A stretch of 64,000 nt of DNA from Stappia sp. (GCF_040110915.1 NZ_CP157793.1:1934939-1998938); one strand, 5' to 3'; positions 36,255 to 46,394 are shown, counted from the first letter of the stretch. Notes: generated from the letters alone by a model not told the origin. Numbers and translations: made by a program.

Positions 36255-37838
36255 TCAGGCCAGCCCGTCCGCCGTCTCCGCCAGCAGGTCGCCGATCACG
36301 GTTTTCAAAGCCGGCTCAAGGTCCTCCGCCGTCAGCGCCGGCCCCGCGTGCGTTCCGGCCGCGCCATGCAGCCACACGCCCATCGCCGCCGCCTCGAAGG
36401 CGGGCATGCCTTGCGCGGCGAGCCCCGTCACGATGCCGGCCAGCACGTCGCCCGATCCGGCGGTCGCGAGCCAGGCGGGCGCATTTGCGTTGATCGCCGC
36501 CCGCCCGTCCGGCGCGGCGATCACCGTGTCGGCACCCTTGAGCAGCACGACCGCGCCGCTGCGCGATGCCGCCTGGCGCGCCCGGGCGAGCTTCGACGGA
36601 CCGGCGCGCTCCGCCGTCTCCGGAAAAAGCCGCGCGAATTCGCCCGCATGCGGCGTCAGCACCACCGCGCCCGGAAAGCGCCCGATCAGCTCGAACAAGG
36701 CCGACGGAGCATCGGCGAAACTCGTCAGTGCGTCGGCATCCAGCACCACCGTGCGTCCGCCCGTCCCGGCGCCGGCACCCGCATCCTCGAGAGCGGCGGC
36801 GACCAGGGCGCGCGTCTCCGCGCCGACGCCGACGCCGGGACCGAGAACGACCGCGTTCAGCCGCGCGTCGCCGAGCAGCTCCGCCAGCCCTTGCGCGCCC
36901 TTGAAGCTGCGCACCATCACCGCCGTCAGATGCGCGGCATTGACCAGCGCGGCGGACGGAGGCGTGGCCACCGTCACCAGTCCCGCGCCGGCGCGAAGGG
37001 CAGCGCCTGCCGCAAGACGCGCGGCCCCCGTCGACAGCGCGCCGCCGGAGACCGCGACCGCATGGCCGCGTGCGTATTTGTGTCCGGCGGCCGCCGGGGC
37101 CCGATAGGCCGCCTGCCAGAGCGCCGGCGCGTTGCGCCAGGTTTTCGGGGCGACATGCGCCAGGACGCCGGCCGGAATGCCGATGTCGACGACCTCCAGG
37201 GCGCCGCACAAGTCGCGTCCGGGCATCAGGATATGGCCGGGCTTGGCGCGAAAGAAGGTGACCGTGCGCGCCGCCGGACAGGCATCGCCGAGCACCTGCC
37301 CCGTTTCGCCGCTCAGGCCGGAGGGCAGATCGACCGCCAGCACCGGACGCCCGGACCTCCGCAGCGCCCGCACCGTGTCGAGCGCCAGTCCGGACAGCGG
37401 CCGGTCGAGCCCGGCGCCGAACAGCGCGTCGATGACGAGGCCCGCCGCCTCCAGGCCGCGCGCCAGCGCGTCGCCGGTCAGCGGCGCGGCATGCACGCCG
37501 GCGGCCTCCATGTCGGTGCGCGCGGCGGCCGCGTCGCCGGCGGCCGCGTTCGGATCGCCGAGCGTGAGCACCTCGACCCGGTAGCCGCGCCGGCGCAGCA
37601 CCTCCGCCGCAACATAGCCATCCCCGCCATTGTTGCCCGGCCCAGCCAGAATCAGCACCCGATCGGTGTAGGTGGCCATGCGGCAGGCAACGTCGGCAAC
37701 GGCCCGCCCGGCCGTGCGCATCAGGGTGAGCCCGGCAACGCCGCCGGCGATCGCCAGCCGGTCGGCCTCGCCCATTTCCGCCGGCGTCAGCAGCGCCTGC
37801 AGCCCGACGTCGCGTGCCGTCCCACTCATGCGCGTCAC
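36255..37838 (-). CDS. nnr: Bifunctional NAD(P)H-hydrate epimerase / ADP-dependent NAD(P)HX dehydratase
   Basis: Metabolite-repair enzyme of 527 residues that restores damaged NAD(P)HX. Residues 1-220 are the YjeF-N epimerase domain (LLTPAEMGEADRLAI, AGPGNNGGDGYVAAEVL, DALFGAGLDRPL, AVDLPSGLSG). Residues 235-515 are the ribokinase-like dehydratase (HKYARGHAVAVSGG, VLTPHAGEFARLF, VLLKGADTVIA, LATAGSGDVLAGI). The ATG four codons in is an alternative start. It is encoded divergently next to glnB, a conserved neighbourhood in Hyphomicrobiales. It ends at a terminator next to tRNA-Leu. Confidence 0.95.
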   Translation of the reverse strand: MTRMSGTARDVGLQALLTPAEMGEADRLAIAGGVAGLTLMRTAGRAVADVACRMATYTDRVLILAGPGNNGGDGYVAAEVLRRRGYRVEVLTLGDPNAAAGDAAAARTDMEAAGVHAAPLTGDALARGLEAAGLVIDALFGAGLDRPLSGLALDTVRALRRSGRPVLAVDLPSGLSGETGQVLGDACPAARTVTFFRAKPGHILMPGRDLCGALEVVDIGIPAGVLAHVAPKTWRNAPALWQAAYRAPAAAGHKYARGHAVAVSGGALSTGAARLAAGAALRAGAGLVTVATPPSAALVNAAHLTAVMVRSFKGAQGLAELLGDARLNAVVLGPGVGVGAETRALVAAALEDAGAGAGTGGRTVVLDADALTSFADAPSALFELIGRFPGAVVLTPHAGEFARLFPETAERAGPSKLARARQAASRSGAVVLLKGADTVIAAPDGRAAINANAPAWLATAGSGDVLAGIVTGLAAQGMPAFEAAAMGVWLHGAAGTHAGPALTAEDLEPALKTVIGDLLAETADGLA

Positions 37839-38506
<668 letters not shown>

Positions 38507-38621
38507 TCCTCACCGGACATTCGGGCGCGGCCTCCTCCGGCACGCGCCGCAGACAGTCCACGGGCCGCCGCATCCGCGGCCGCTCTCCAGCAGTGACCGA
38601 ACTAAGACAGGGAAGCAGTAG

Positions 38622-40031
38622 ATGACGAGCGCCAGTGAAATTCTGAAGGAAATCAAGGAAAAGGACATCAAGTTCGTCGACCTTCGGTTCTCCGACCCGC
38701 GCGGCAAGATGCAGCATGTGACGATGGACGCAGGGCTGGTCGATGAAGACATGTTCGCCGAAGGCGTCGCCTTCGACGGCTCGTCGATCGCCGGCTGGAA
38801 GGCGATCAACGAGTCCGACATGATGCTGGTCCTCGACCCCGAGACCGCGCATGTCGATCCGTTCTTCGCGCAGTCCACGCTCGCCATCATCTGCGACGTG
38901 ATCGACCCGATCTCCGGCGAGGCCTACAACCGCGACCCGCGCACGACCGCCAAGAAGGCCGAGGCTTACATGAAGTCGCTCGGCATCGGCGACACGGTCT
39001 TCGTCGGCCCGGAAGCGGAGTTCTTCATCTTCGACGACGTGCGCTTCTCGAGCGATCCCTACAACACCGGCTTCCAGCTCGACAGCACCGAACTGCCGAC
39101 GAACATGGGCTCGGAGTACGACACCGGGAACCTCGGCCACCGTCCGCGCACCAAGGGCGGCTATTTCCCCGTCCCGCCGATCGACAGCTGCCAGGACATC
39201 CGCTCGGAAATGCTCACCGTGCTGACCGAGATGGGCGTCACCGTCGAGAAGCACCACCACGAGGTGGCCGCCGCGCAGCATGAGCTCGGCATCAAGTTCG
39301 ACACGCTGACGCGCAACGCCGACAAGATGCAGATCTACAAGTACGCCGTGCACCAGGTGGCGCATGCCTACGGCAAGACGGCGACCTTCATGCCCAAGCC
39401 CGTGTTCGGCGACAACGGCACCGGCATGCACGTGCACCAGTCGATCTGGAAGGACGGCGGCCCGGTCTTCGCCGGCAACCAGTACGCCGACCTGTCGGAG
39501 ACCTGCCTCTACTACATCGGCGGCATCCTGAAGCACGCCCGTGCGCTGAACGCCTTCACCAACCCCTCGACCAACTCCTACAAGCGTCTGGTCCCGGGGT
39601 ACGAGGCGCCGGTTCTGCTGGCCTATTCGTCGCGCAACCGCTCGGCGTCCTGCCGCATTCCCTTCACCTCCTCGCCGAAGGCCAAGCGCGTCGAGGTCCG
39701 CTTCCCGGATCCGTCCGCCAACCCGTATCTCGCCTTCGCGGCGATGCTGATGGCCGGCCTCGACGGCATCAAGAACAAGATCCATCCCGGCGACGCGATG
39801 GACAAGAACCTCTACGACCTGCCGCCGGAAGAGCTGAAGGACATCCCGACCGTCGCCGCCTCGCTGCGCGAGGCCCTGGACGCGCTCGATGCCGACCGCG
39901 ACTTCCTCAAGGCCGGCGGCGTGATGGACGACGACCAGATCGACGCCTACCTGGAGCTCAAGTGGGAAGAGAACATGCGGTACGAAATGACGCCGCATCC
40001 GGTCGAGTTCGACCTCTACTTCTCGGTCTGA
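38622..40031 (+). CDS. glnA: Glutamine synthetase type I
   Basis: Dodecameric ammonia-assimilating enzyme of 469 residues: glutamate, ammonia and ATP to glutamine. Signatures include [17 protein letters not shown], the metal site [38 protein letters not shown], and the adenylylation tyrosine in [10 protein letters not shown] (Y398 counting Met). This is the class I-beta enzyme controlled by GlnE. It forms an operon with glnB and ends 50 bases before a strong terminator. Start has a modest AGGGAAG upstream. Confidence 0.97.
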   Translation: MTSASEILKEIKEKDIKFVDLRFSDPRGKMQHVTMDAGLVDEDMFAEGVAFDGSSIAGWKAINESDMMLVLDPETAHVDPFFAQSTLAIICDVIDPISGEAYNRDPRTTAKKAEAYMKSLGIGDTVFVGPEAEFFIFDDVRFSSDPYNTGFQLDSTELPTNMGSEYDTGNLGHRPRTKGGYFPVPPIDSCQDIRSEMLTVLTEMGVTVEKHHHEVAAAQHELGIKFDTLTRNADKMQIYKYAVHQVAHAYGKTATFMPKPVFGDNGTGMHVHQSIWKDGGPVFAGNQYADLSETCLYYIGGILKHARALNAFTNPSTNSYKRLVPGYEAPVLLAYSSRNRSASCRIPFTSSPKAKRVEVRFPDPSANPYLAFAAMLMAGLDGIKNKIHPGDAMDKNLYDLPPEELKDIPTVAASLREALDALDADRDFLKAGGVMDDDQIDAYLELKWEENMRYEMTPHPVEFDLYFSV

Positions 40032-40082
40032 GGACTCCTAAGGCACGGGAGCGCGGGCTTATGCCAGGCGCTTCCGGCCGCG

Positions 40083-40118
40083 AAAAAACCCCCGGCGGTT
40101 CATCCGCCGGGGGTTTTT
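40083..40118 (+). terminator. Rho-independent terminator of glnBA
   Basis: CCCCCGGCGG (40089-40098) and CCGCCGGGGG (40104-40113) form a perfect stem with loop TTCAT, preceded by A6 and followed by T5. Its A-run also lets it act for leftward transcription. Confidence 0.95.
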
Positions 40119-40180
40119 GTTTTCGGGCGATGCAAATCGCGCGGGCCGAGGTTTCTCCGCGTCCGCGCCCCCCTCCGCCC

Positions 40181-40741
40181 TCAGGCTACGGTCTCGACGC
40201 CGGGCCCCTTGCCGTCCGGCGTTGTTCGGCCGGACCAAGGGTCAATCTCGTTCAGGGTGAGACGCGCATTGATCCGCCGGGCAACCGGTCCCGCGCGCAA
40301 CCAGTTCTCTGCACGGGAGAGGTCGAACCTCGGCCTGCGCCGACCCGCGCCCGGTTCCGCCGCCGCGTGAAGGCTCTCGGCGATTTCGTCGACCCTGTAC
40401 AGGCCGCCGAAGCTTGGCGCAGGCATCGCCCTTTTCTGGAGCGCCTGCCGCCTGACCCCCAGGCGCTCTGCCACATCGGCCAGACTGACGAGATCGGGTC
40501 GGACCTCGCGCAAGCGGCTGCCGGCCGGCAGCACAGCCAGGAGCCGCCGGACCGCGTCGAGGATCGGCCCCTCCGCGGGCTGTCCGGTCATGTCGAGTTC
40601 GACGGCGACCAGCCCCGGCAGGCCCGTTGCGACAATTGCATCGTCGAAGCCCGCTTCGAAGATGGCATTCGACAGATCCACCGGATCGGTATTGCTGTCG
40701 GGAAGAGCGAAAACCAGTTCAAATTCAAACCGCTCCGCCAT
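40181..40741 (-). CDS. HTH protein, antitoxin-like partner of a HicA-like gene
   Basis: Cytoplasmic protein of 186 residues. The amino half (FEFELVFALPDSNTDPVDL, IFEAGFDDAIVATGLPG, VAVELDMTG) is a small alpha/beta domain seen in uncharacterised proteins paired with HicA-like small proteins. Residues 86-105 (SLADVAERLGVRRQALQKRA) are a convincing helix-turn-helix. The order small toxin-like gene then HTH gene, with only five bases between, copies hicAB-like modules, so a role as antitoxin and autorepressor is inferred. The ATG at 40741 is chosen because the frame upstream is a shadow of the partner. The partner gene appears broken, leaving this gene without its toxin. Not verified by similarity search. 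Confidence 0.7.
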   Translation of the reverse strand: MAERFEFELVFALPDSNTDPVDLSNAIFEAGFDDAIVATGLPGLVAVELDMTGQPAEGPILDAVRRLLAVLPAGSRLREVRPDLVSLADVAERLGVRRQALQKRAMPAPSFGGLYRVDEIAESLHAAAEPGAGRRRPRFDLSRAENWLRAGPVARRINARLTLNEIDPWSGRTTPDGKGPGVETVA

Positions 40742-40746
40742 TTCAT

Positions 40747-40995
40747 TCACTCCTCGTCGGAAAACAGGCACGCCAGTGCCTTCTGGCGGAGCTTGCGGGC
40801 ATGCAACTGGGGATCGCGCGGGGTCGACCAGACGGACATCTGGCAGAAGACGCCTCCGCGACACTCGGGCGCGTTGGCCGGACACCGCAGGAGACCCCAG
40901 GCGTGCCCTCGCCCCTCCACGATGGTCCATCCCAGTGCCTCAAGCTCGCGCAAGACGCTCTCGATCTCCTAGGACGGATGCGTCTTGCGCGGCGT
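40747..40995 (-). pseudogene. HicA-like toxin gene, apparently broken
   Basis: The frame encodes IESVLRELEALGWTIVEG, GHAWGLLRCP, CRGGVFCQMSVWSTPRDP and HARKLRQKALACLF, a small HicA-like RNA-binding fold (dsRBD-like) with conserved histidine and cysteines. Translation would naturally begin at 40995 behind GAAAGGAG (41003-41010), but the codon there is ACG, and eight codons later the frame has an amber TAG (40969-40971). Only a TTG at 40953, without proper ribosome-site spacing and inside the first helix, offers a standard start. I read this as an ATG-to-ACG change plus a nonsense change. A short functional product from the TTG cannot be excluded. Confidence 0.6.
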
Positions 40996-41038
40996 GCTGC
41001 CTCTCCTTTCTTATTTTGTCAAGCGACAACCTAAGTAC

Positions 41039-41863
41039 TCACACGAGCGCGATCAGCCGGCTCGGGCCGCCGGTGGCGCCGGTGATCTTCGGGGCGCCGA
41101 CGACGAGGGTCGCGCCGGTGGGCGGCACCGCGTCCAGATTGGCGACGTTTTCCAGCCCCCAGCGTCCGGTCGGCAACCAGGCGTAATGCGTGTCGAAGGT
41201 CTGTGACGCGCCGTGGTCGAGCGACAGCGTGTCGACGGCCATGCCGACGACGCCGCGTTCCATCAGCGCCATCGCCGCCTCCTTCGAAAAGCCGGGGAAA
41301 TGCATCACGCCGTCCGCGTCGGCGTTGCGGAATTTCTCGCTCGCCACATGCGCCGCCCAGCCGGAATTCATCGCGACGCATCCGCCTTCCGGAAGCGCCC
41401 CGTGGGCCGCCTCATGGGCTTCGAGATCCGCGACCGTGACCTGATAATCGGCGTCCTCCGCCGCCTGCGCGGTCACGTCGATCACCGCGAGCGGCACGAC
41501 AAGCTGGTCCATATCCAGCGCCTCCGCGCTCGCCCCGTCGGCGGAGAAATGGATCGGCGCGTCGAGATGCGTGCCCGTGTGCTCCACCACATGCCACTTG
41601 TTCATGTTGAAGCCGTCGGTCTCGAAGGACGTCATCCGCTCCAGCTCAAGCCCCGGCGGGCCGAAATAGGTCGGGAAGTCGGGCAAGAGCTCGTGGGTCA
41701 GATCGACGGCCCTGGAAAACGCCGTCGGCGCGGCGCGCGCCGCGCGCGGCGGCGGAAAGGCGGTGAAGGCCGCCGCCCCCGCCGTCGCTCCGGCGAGCCC
41801 CCGCAACAGCCCGCGTCGGCTCAGCCGTTTGGCCACCGTTTCCTGACATCCCGGTACACACAT
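41039..41863 (-). CDS. Tat-exported cyclase family protein (kynurenine formamidase-like)
   Basis: Protein of 274 residues of the cyclase/KynB superfamily, metal-dependent hydrolases. A twin-arginine signal is clear: SRRGLLRGLAGATAGAAAFTA with cleavage near residue 45 (AARA). The domain motif HTGTHLDAPIHF (95-106) supplies metal ligands, followed by ALDMDQLVVPLAVIDV and GMAVDTLSLDHG. Export distinguishes it from cytosolic KynB, so the substrate is probably different and periplasmic. The ATG at 41863 follows GGAG-like AGGGGATCTCACC. A longer frame is a shadow. It diverges from the ABC-F gene. Confidence 0.88.
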   Translation of the reverse strand: MCVPGCQETVAKRLSRRGLLRGLAGATAGAAAFTAFPPPRAARAAPTAFSRAVDLTHELLPDFPTYFGPPGLELERMTSFETDGFNMNKWHVVEHTGTHLDAPIHFSADGASAEALDMDQLVVPLAVIDVTAQAAEDADYQVTVADLEAHEAAHGALPEGGCVAMNSGWAAHVASEKFRNADADGVMHFPGFSKEAAMALMERGVVGMAVDTLSLDHGASQTFDTHYAWLPTGRWGLENVANLDAVPPTGATLVVGAPKITGATGGPSRLIALV

Positions 41864-42047
41864 GGTGAGATCCCCTCTCGTCTGGTCTGGTTGCGCGCGG
41901 TCTTGGCGCCGCGTCCGTCTTGACGTCGCGCGGTCTTGTCCCGCGCCGGACGATCCTAGGCTGTGGCGAGGCTTCGACACAATCTCCGACCGACCCGGCG
42001 CGGTCGCGCCCCTTGCATGCCGGCGCGTTTGCCGCCATTCATCGCCC

Positions 42048-43979
42048 ATGCTGCAGATCACCGACCTCACCTATCGCATCGCCGGACGCGCACTCCTGGA
42101 GCGGGCAAGCGTCACCCTGCCGGCGGGCTCCAAGACCGGCTTCGTCGGCCGCAACGGCGCCGGCAAGTCGACGCTGTTCCGCCTCATCACCGGCGAGGCC
42201 TCGCCCGAGAGCGGCGAGATCCGCATCCCGAAGGGCATACGCATCGGCCAGGTTGCGCAGGAGGCGCCGGGCAGCGAACAGACGCTGATGGACGTAGTGC
42301 TCGCCGCCGACACCGAGCGCGCCCGGCTGATGGCGGAAGCCGAGACCGCGACCGATGCCCATCGCATCGCCGAGATCCACACACGCCTCGCCGACATCGG
42401 CGCGCATACGGCGGAGGCGCGCGCGGGGCGCATTCTCGCCGGACTGGGCTTCGATGCGGACGCCCAGCAGCGCCCCTGCTCCGCCTTTTCCGGCGGCTGG
42501 CGGATGCGCGTCGCGCTCGCCGCCGTGCTGTTTTCCGAGCCTGACCTGCTGCTGCTCGACGAGCCGACCAACTACCTCGATCTGGAAGGCACGCTGTGGC
42601 TGGAAAGCTACGTCGCGCGCTATCCCCATCAGGTGGTGCTGATCAGTCACGACCGGGACCTCCTCAACAAGGCGGTCGATTCCATCGTGCATCTGGAGGC
42701 GCGCAAGCTCACCTTCTATCGCGGCGGCTTCGACAGTTTCGACCGCCAGCGCCGCGAGACGCTGGCGCTGCAGGAAAAGGCCCGCGCCAAGCAGGACGCC
42801 CAGCGCAAGCACATGCAGGCCTTCGTGGACCGCTTCCGCGCCAAGGCGACCAAGGCGCGCCAGGCGCAGTCGCGCCTCAAGATGCTGGAGAAGATGGAGC
42901 CGATCGCCGCCGCCCCCGGCGAGGAAGCGCTGCCGCTGTCCTTCCCGGACCCGCAAGGCCGGCTCGCCCCGCCGATCGTCAGGCTGGACGGGGTTTCGGC
43001 GGGCTATGGCGACACCACCGTGCTGAAGGGTCTGTCGCTCAACATCGACACCGACGACCGCATCGCGCTGCTGGGGGCGAACGGCAACGGCAAGTCGACC
43101 TTCGCCAAGCTGATCGCCGGGCGGCTGGAAAAACAGGCCGGCGAGATCGTCACCGCCTCGAAGCTCAAGACCGCCTTTTTCGCCCAGCACCAGCTCGACG
43201 AACTGGTGCCTGCCGACAGCCCCGTGCAGCACGTACGCCGGCTGATGCCGCAGGCCCCTGAGGCCAAGGTGCGCGCGCGCGTCAACCGCTTCGGCCTGCC
43301 GACAAGCCGAATGGACACGCCGGCCAAGGATCTCTCGGGCGGCGAGAAGGCGCGGCTGCTGCTCGGGCTTGCCACCTTCGAGGGGCCGAACCTGCTCATT
43401 CTGGATGAGCCGACCAACCACCTCGACATCGAAAGCCGCGAGGCGCTGATCCAGGCCGTCAACGCCTTTCAGGGCGCCGTCATCCTGATCAGCCACGACC
43501 GGCATCTGGTGGAGGCCTGCGCCGACCGGCTGTGGCTGGTCGGCAATGGCACGGTCACCTCCTTCGACGGCGACATGGAGGACTATCGCAAGCTGATCCT
43601 GCAGCGCGACCGGCCGGACAGGAGCGACAAGGGCGACAAAGGAAACACAGGCGACAGGGACGACAGGCCCGCCCCGGGCGCATCGGCGGCCGAGGCCGCC
43701 GACGACGACCGCAGCGCGCAGGACAAGCGCCGCAGCGCGGCCGAACGCCGGGCCCGCCTCGCCCCCTTGCGCAAGGAGATCCAGGCGGCGGAAAAGGAAA
43801 TGGCGCGGCTCAACGACAAGATCGGCAAGGTCGACGCGATCCTCGCCGACCCGGAGCTGTTCGCGACCGATCCCGAGCGCGCCGCGAAATTCGCCAAGGA
43901 ACGCGCCTATCTGGAAAAGAAGCTGACCAAGACCGAAGAGCTCTGGCTGGAGCTGTCGGCGGAACTGGAGGGGGCGTGA
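42048..43979 (+). CDS. ABC-F family ATPase
   Basis: Cytosolic protein of 643 residues with two ABC ATPase domains and no membrane part, of the Uup/EttA/YheS type that acts on ribosomes. Walker A sites are GRNGAGKST (34-42) and GANGNGKST; signatures FSGGWRMRV and LSGGEKARL; Walker B motifs end in LLLDEPTNYLD and LILDEPTNHLD. The linker between domains is basic and helical (KARAKQDAQRKHMQAF). A charged stretch and a carboxyl coiled coil (LRKEIQAAEKEMARLNDKI) complete it. The subgroup (Uup or YheS-like) is not settled. Its last base is shared with the HAD gene start (TGATG). Confidence 0.92.
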   Translation: MLQITDLTYRIAGRALLERASVTLPAGSKTGFVGRNGAGKSTLFRLITGEASPESGEIRIPKGIRIGQVAQEAPGSEQTLMDVVLAADTERARLMAEAETATDAHRIAEIHTRLADIGAHTAEARAGRILAGLGFDADAQQRPCSAFSGGWRMRVALAAVLFSEPDLLLLDEPTNYLDLEGTLWLESYVARYPHQVVLISHDRDLLNKAVDSIVHLEARKLTFYRGGFDSFDRQRRETLALQEKARAKQDAQRKHMQAFVDRFRAKATKARQAQSRLKMLEKMEPIAAAPGEEALPLSFPDPQGRLAPPIVRLDGVSAGYGDTTVLKGLSLNIDTDDRIALLGANGNGKSTFAKLIAGRLEKQAGEIVTASKLKTAFFAQHQLDELVPADSPVQHVRRLMPQAPEAKVRARVNRFGLPTSRMDTPAKDLSGGEKARLLLGLATFEGPNLLILDEPTNHLDIESREALIQAVNAFQGAVILISHDRHLVEACADRLWLVGNGTVTSFDGDMEDYRKLILQRDRPDRSDKGDKGNTGDRDDRPAPGASAAEAADDDRSAQDKRRSAAERRARLAPLRKEIQAAEKEMARLNDKIGKVDAILADPELFATDPERAAKFAKERAYLEKKLTKTEELWLELSAELEGA

Positions 43980-44698
43980 TGCCGGCCCGCGCGCCCGTGA
44001 CGACGATCGGTTTCGATGCCGACGACACCCTGTGGCACAATGAGACCGTCTTCCGGCTGACCGAGGACCGCTTCACCGGGTTGCTCGCGGAGTACACCGA
44101 CACGGACCGTCTCGCCGAGCGCCTGCTGGAGGCGGAGCGCCGGAATCTCCAGCTCTACGGCTACGGGGTCAAGGGCTTCACGCTGTCGATGATCGAGACC
44201 GCGCTCGAGGTGACCGATGCGCGGCTGCCCTCCCGCGTCATCGCCGACATTCTGGAGGCCGGCCGCGAGATGCTGTCCCATCCCGTCGATCCGCTGCCGC
44301 ACGTCCGCGAAACCCTGACCCGGCTGGCGGACGGCTATCGCCTCGTGCTGATCACCAAGGGCGACCTCTTCGACCAGGAACGCAAGCTCGCCGAATCCGG
44401 TCTCGCGGAGCATTTCGACGCGGTCGAGATCGTCGCCGAGAAGCACACCGACACCTATCGCAGGCTGTTCGCCCGGCACGGCGACGGCGCGGAGCGGGCG
44501 ATGATGGTCGGCAACTCCGTGCGATCCGACATCCTCCCCGCCCTTGATGCCGGCGCCCACGCCGTGCATGTGCCCTATCACATCACCTGGGCGATGGAAG
44601 ACGCCGAGCCACCGCGCAGCCACGCGCGCCTGCACCGCATCGCGCATCTGGGAGAACTGGACACGGTTCTTGAGAGCCTGCACCGGCCGGAGCGGTAA
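43979..44698 (+). CDS. HAD family hydrolase
   Basis: Haloacid-dehalogenase superfamily phosphatase of 239 residues. Motif I FDADDTLWHNE has the nucleophile D13 and acid D15; motif II is LITKGD; motif III K precedes EIVAEKHTDTY; motif IV VGNSVRSDILPALDAG. The cap inserted after motif I is helical (C1 type). DDTLWHNE is typical of a group of uncharacterised 5'-nucleotidase/YjjG-like phosphatases. Translationally coupled to the ABC-F gene by TGATG. Substrate unknown. Confidence 0.9.
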   Translation: MPARAPVTTIGFDADDTLWHNETVFRLTEDRFTGLLAEYTDTDRLAERLLEAERRNLQLYGYGVKGFTLSMIETALEVTDARLPSRVIADILEAGREMLSHPVDPLPHVRETLTRLADGYRLVLITKGDLFDQERKLAESGLAEHFDAVEIVAEKHTDTYRRLFARHGDGAERAMMVGNSVRSDILPALDAGAHAVHVPYHITWAMEDAEPPRSHARLHRIAHLGELDTVLESLHRPER

Positions 44699-44845
44699 CG
44701 GCGTCAAACGAGGTCTCTCCCAAAATCGCTCGCCGCCGTCTCGAACACCAGACAGCGGAGGGAATGGCCTGCTCGCCCGAAAAGAGTGGAACCAATCCAT
44801 GGCTGTACGTACTCTTTCTGCACCCAAGGTGTGGAAGCAGAATAG

Positions 44846-45538
44846 ATGGCGGCAGACGACACCGGACGACGCCTGACGGGAGCGCTCCTGGAGACAGCGC
44901 TCATCGTCACGCCATTGGCGCTCGGATACTTCGCCGGGATTGCCTATCTGGACGAGTTTCTGGCCGCCTTCTCGATCTCGATCCACGAGGTAGATGCCCC
45001 CGTGGCGACGGTCGTCGCCCACTCCTTTAATGTCTTCACTCACAAAGCCTTTCTCGCGAAGCTGGTGCTGCTTGCATCCGCGGTCGGATTGCTTGCGCTT
45101 GCTGTACAGGTCTTGCGCGGCAGCGGCGGATTGCCCGGGAACACGTCTCTGCGTCCCCTGTTTCTGGTCGCACTACCGGCGGCCGTCTTCATTGCCTTCG
45201 TGAACATCAAGGCCAGTGCTGCGGAAACCGCGCGCGTGGCGGCTCAGCGGATCTGGGCCGAGGGCACGGCCGTCGTGGTCCCGCGTCGCAGTCTCGACCT
45301 TCACGACAAACGCCTCGGCGTGCGCCAGCGGCTGCGCCTGACGGCGTGCCTGCGCGGGCGGCAGATCAAGCATGTGATCGCCACACCGTCCAGGAGCTAC
45401 GCCCTGTGCGTGATCGACCGCGAGGGTTTTCTGCTCGCACATATGGCAGAGCGAGACGTCTATCTGCCCGTCCGCCATCTCGCGCCCTGCGGCGCCCCCG
45501 GGTGGCGCACCATCCCCTTTTGCACCACCGGAGGGTAA
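44846..45538 (+). CDS. Uncharacterised membrane protein
   Basis: Protein of 230 residues that I do not recognise. Three hydrophobic segments at about 14-34 (LLETALIVTPLALGYFAGIAY), 69-88 (LAKLVLLASAVGLLALAVQV) and 104-123 (LRPLFLVALPAAVFIAFVNI) are followed by a soluble domain of about 105 residues with basic patches (VVVPRRSLDLHDKRLGVRQR) and late cysteines. The downstream secreted protein gene begins 34 bases later, so the two are likely cotranscribed. A start GGAAGCAGAATAG is a weak ribosome site. Its codon use is slightly less GC-extreme than the neighbours. No conserved catalytic motif is visible. Confidence 0.62.
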   Translation: MAADDTGRRLTGALLETALIVTPLALGYFAGIAYLDEFLAAFSISIHEVDAPVATVVAHSFNVFTHKAFLAKLVLLASAVGLLALAVQVLRGSGGLPGNTSLRPLFLVALPAAVFIAFVNIKASAAETARVAAQRIWAEGTAVVVPRRSLDLHDKRLGVRQRLRLTACLRGRQIKHVIATPSRSYALCVIDREGFLLAHMAERDVYLPVRHLAPCGAPGWRTIPFCTTGG

Positions 45539-45572
45539 GCGCGCTCTTTCCGGCAGATGGGAGAAGACAGTT

Positions 45573-46394
45573 ATGCGATACGCGAAAACAACAGCCCTCG
45601 GGATGCTGTGCGGCGCCCTTGTCGCGCCCTTGGGTTCGGGCAGGGCAATCGCCCAGGACCCATCGACCCCATCCAGCCACGGCTTGCTTGAGCGTATCCT
45701 CGGCACCGGCGGGATGCCGGTTCTGGGAGGTTCTCCGCCGGTTTTCGCATCGGTGGGCGACATGCGGTTCGGCGTGCGCACAGACGGGACGAACCCGCTC
45801 GGGCGCTACGCGACGATCGCCGGAACGAACCGCGTCAGCTTCCAGGAGTGCGGCTCGGCCGAAACGGACCTCATTCCGGCCGAACTCGTCGAGGAGACGG
45901 ACGAGACCTGCGACTCGCTTCCCGGCACCATGATGCCCACCTTCAGCAGCTTTGCCGCAGCCCGATGGGAGTATGACGAGACCCGCGACGGCTATGTCGT
46001 CACGGCGTCCGGGTCCGACCGGCAAACCCAGCACCATGCAAGGTTCGTAGCCTGCAGCACCCTGCCGGCCAGCATGCTCATTGCTGCTGCGAAAGCCGGA
46101 GAGGGCGTGGAAACCATCGTAGGACCGGATAACGTGATTTCAGATCTCGCCGTGAAGGTCGGTCAGCAAAAGACGCCCGTGATCGCCAACTCCCGCCCCA
46201 GTTCGGCGGACTGCGCGCGCGCAGCGCAGTTCTGGACTTTCGACACGGCCTCGCAGGCCACTGACCCCGGCCCTTCCTGGACCCCGGCGATGCATGTCCC
46301 GCAAGCCACCCCGCCCCCGCGTTTCATCGGCGTTGCGACGAAAAACCCGTCGCTCATTCCGCCTTCGCGAACACAACCCGGCGGTGGGGAATGA
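45573..46394 (+). CDS. Uncharacterised secreted protein
   Basis: Protein of 273 residues with a clear Sec signal peptide (KTTALGMLCGALVAPLGSGRAIA, shown in part: ALGMLCGALVAPLG; cleavage near residue 27). The mature part has four or more cysteines (FQECGSAETD, ETCDSLPG, VACSTLPAS, SADCARA), suggesting disulfides and a periplasmic location, and no recognised domain. It follows the membrane protein by 34 bases. Its last 41 bases overlap, tail to tail, the methyltransferase gene. The proline-rich tail (PQATPPPRF, PPSRTQPGGGE) lies in the overlap and may be dispensable. Function unknown. Confidence 0.62.
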   Translation: MRYAKTTALGMLCGALVAPLGSGRAIAQDPSTPSSHGLLERILGTGGMPVLGGSPPVFASVGDMRFGVRTDGTNPLGRYATIAGTNRVSFQECGSAETDLIPAELVEETDETCDSLPGTMMPTFSSFAAARWEYDETRDGYVVTASGSDRQTQHHARFVACSTLPASMLIAAAKAGEGVETIVGPDNVISDLAVKVGQQKTPVIANSRPSSADCARAAQFWTFDTASQATDPGPSWTPAMHVPQATPPPRFIGVATKNPSLIPPSRTQPGGGE

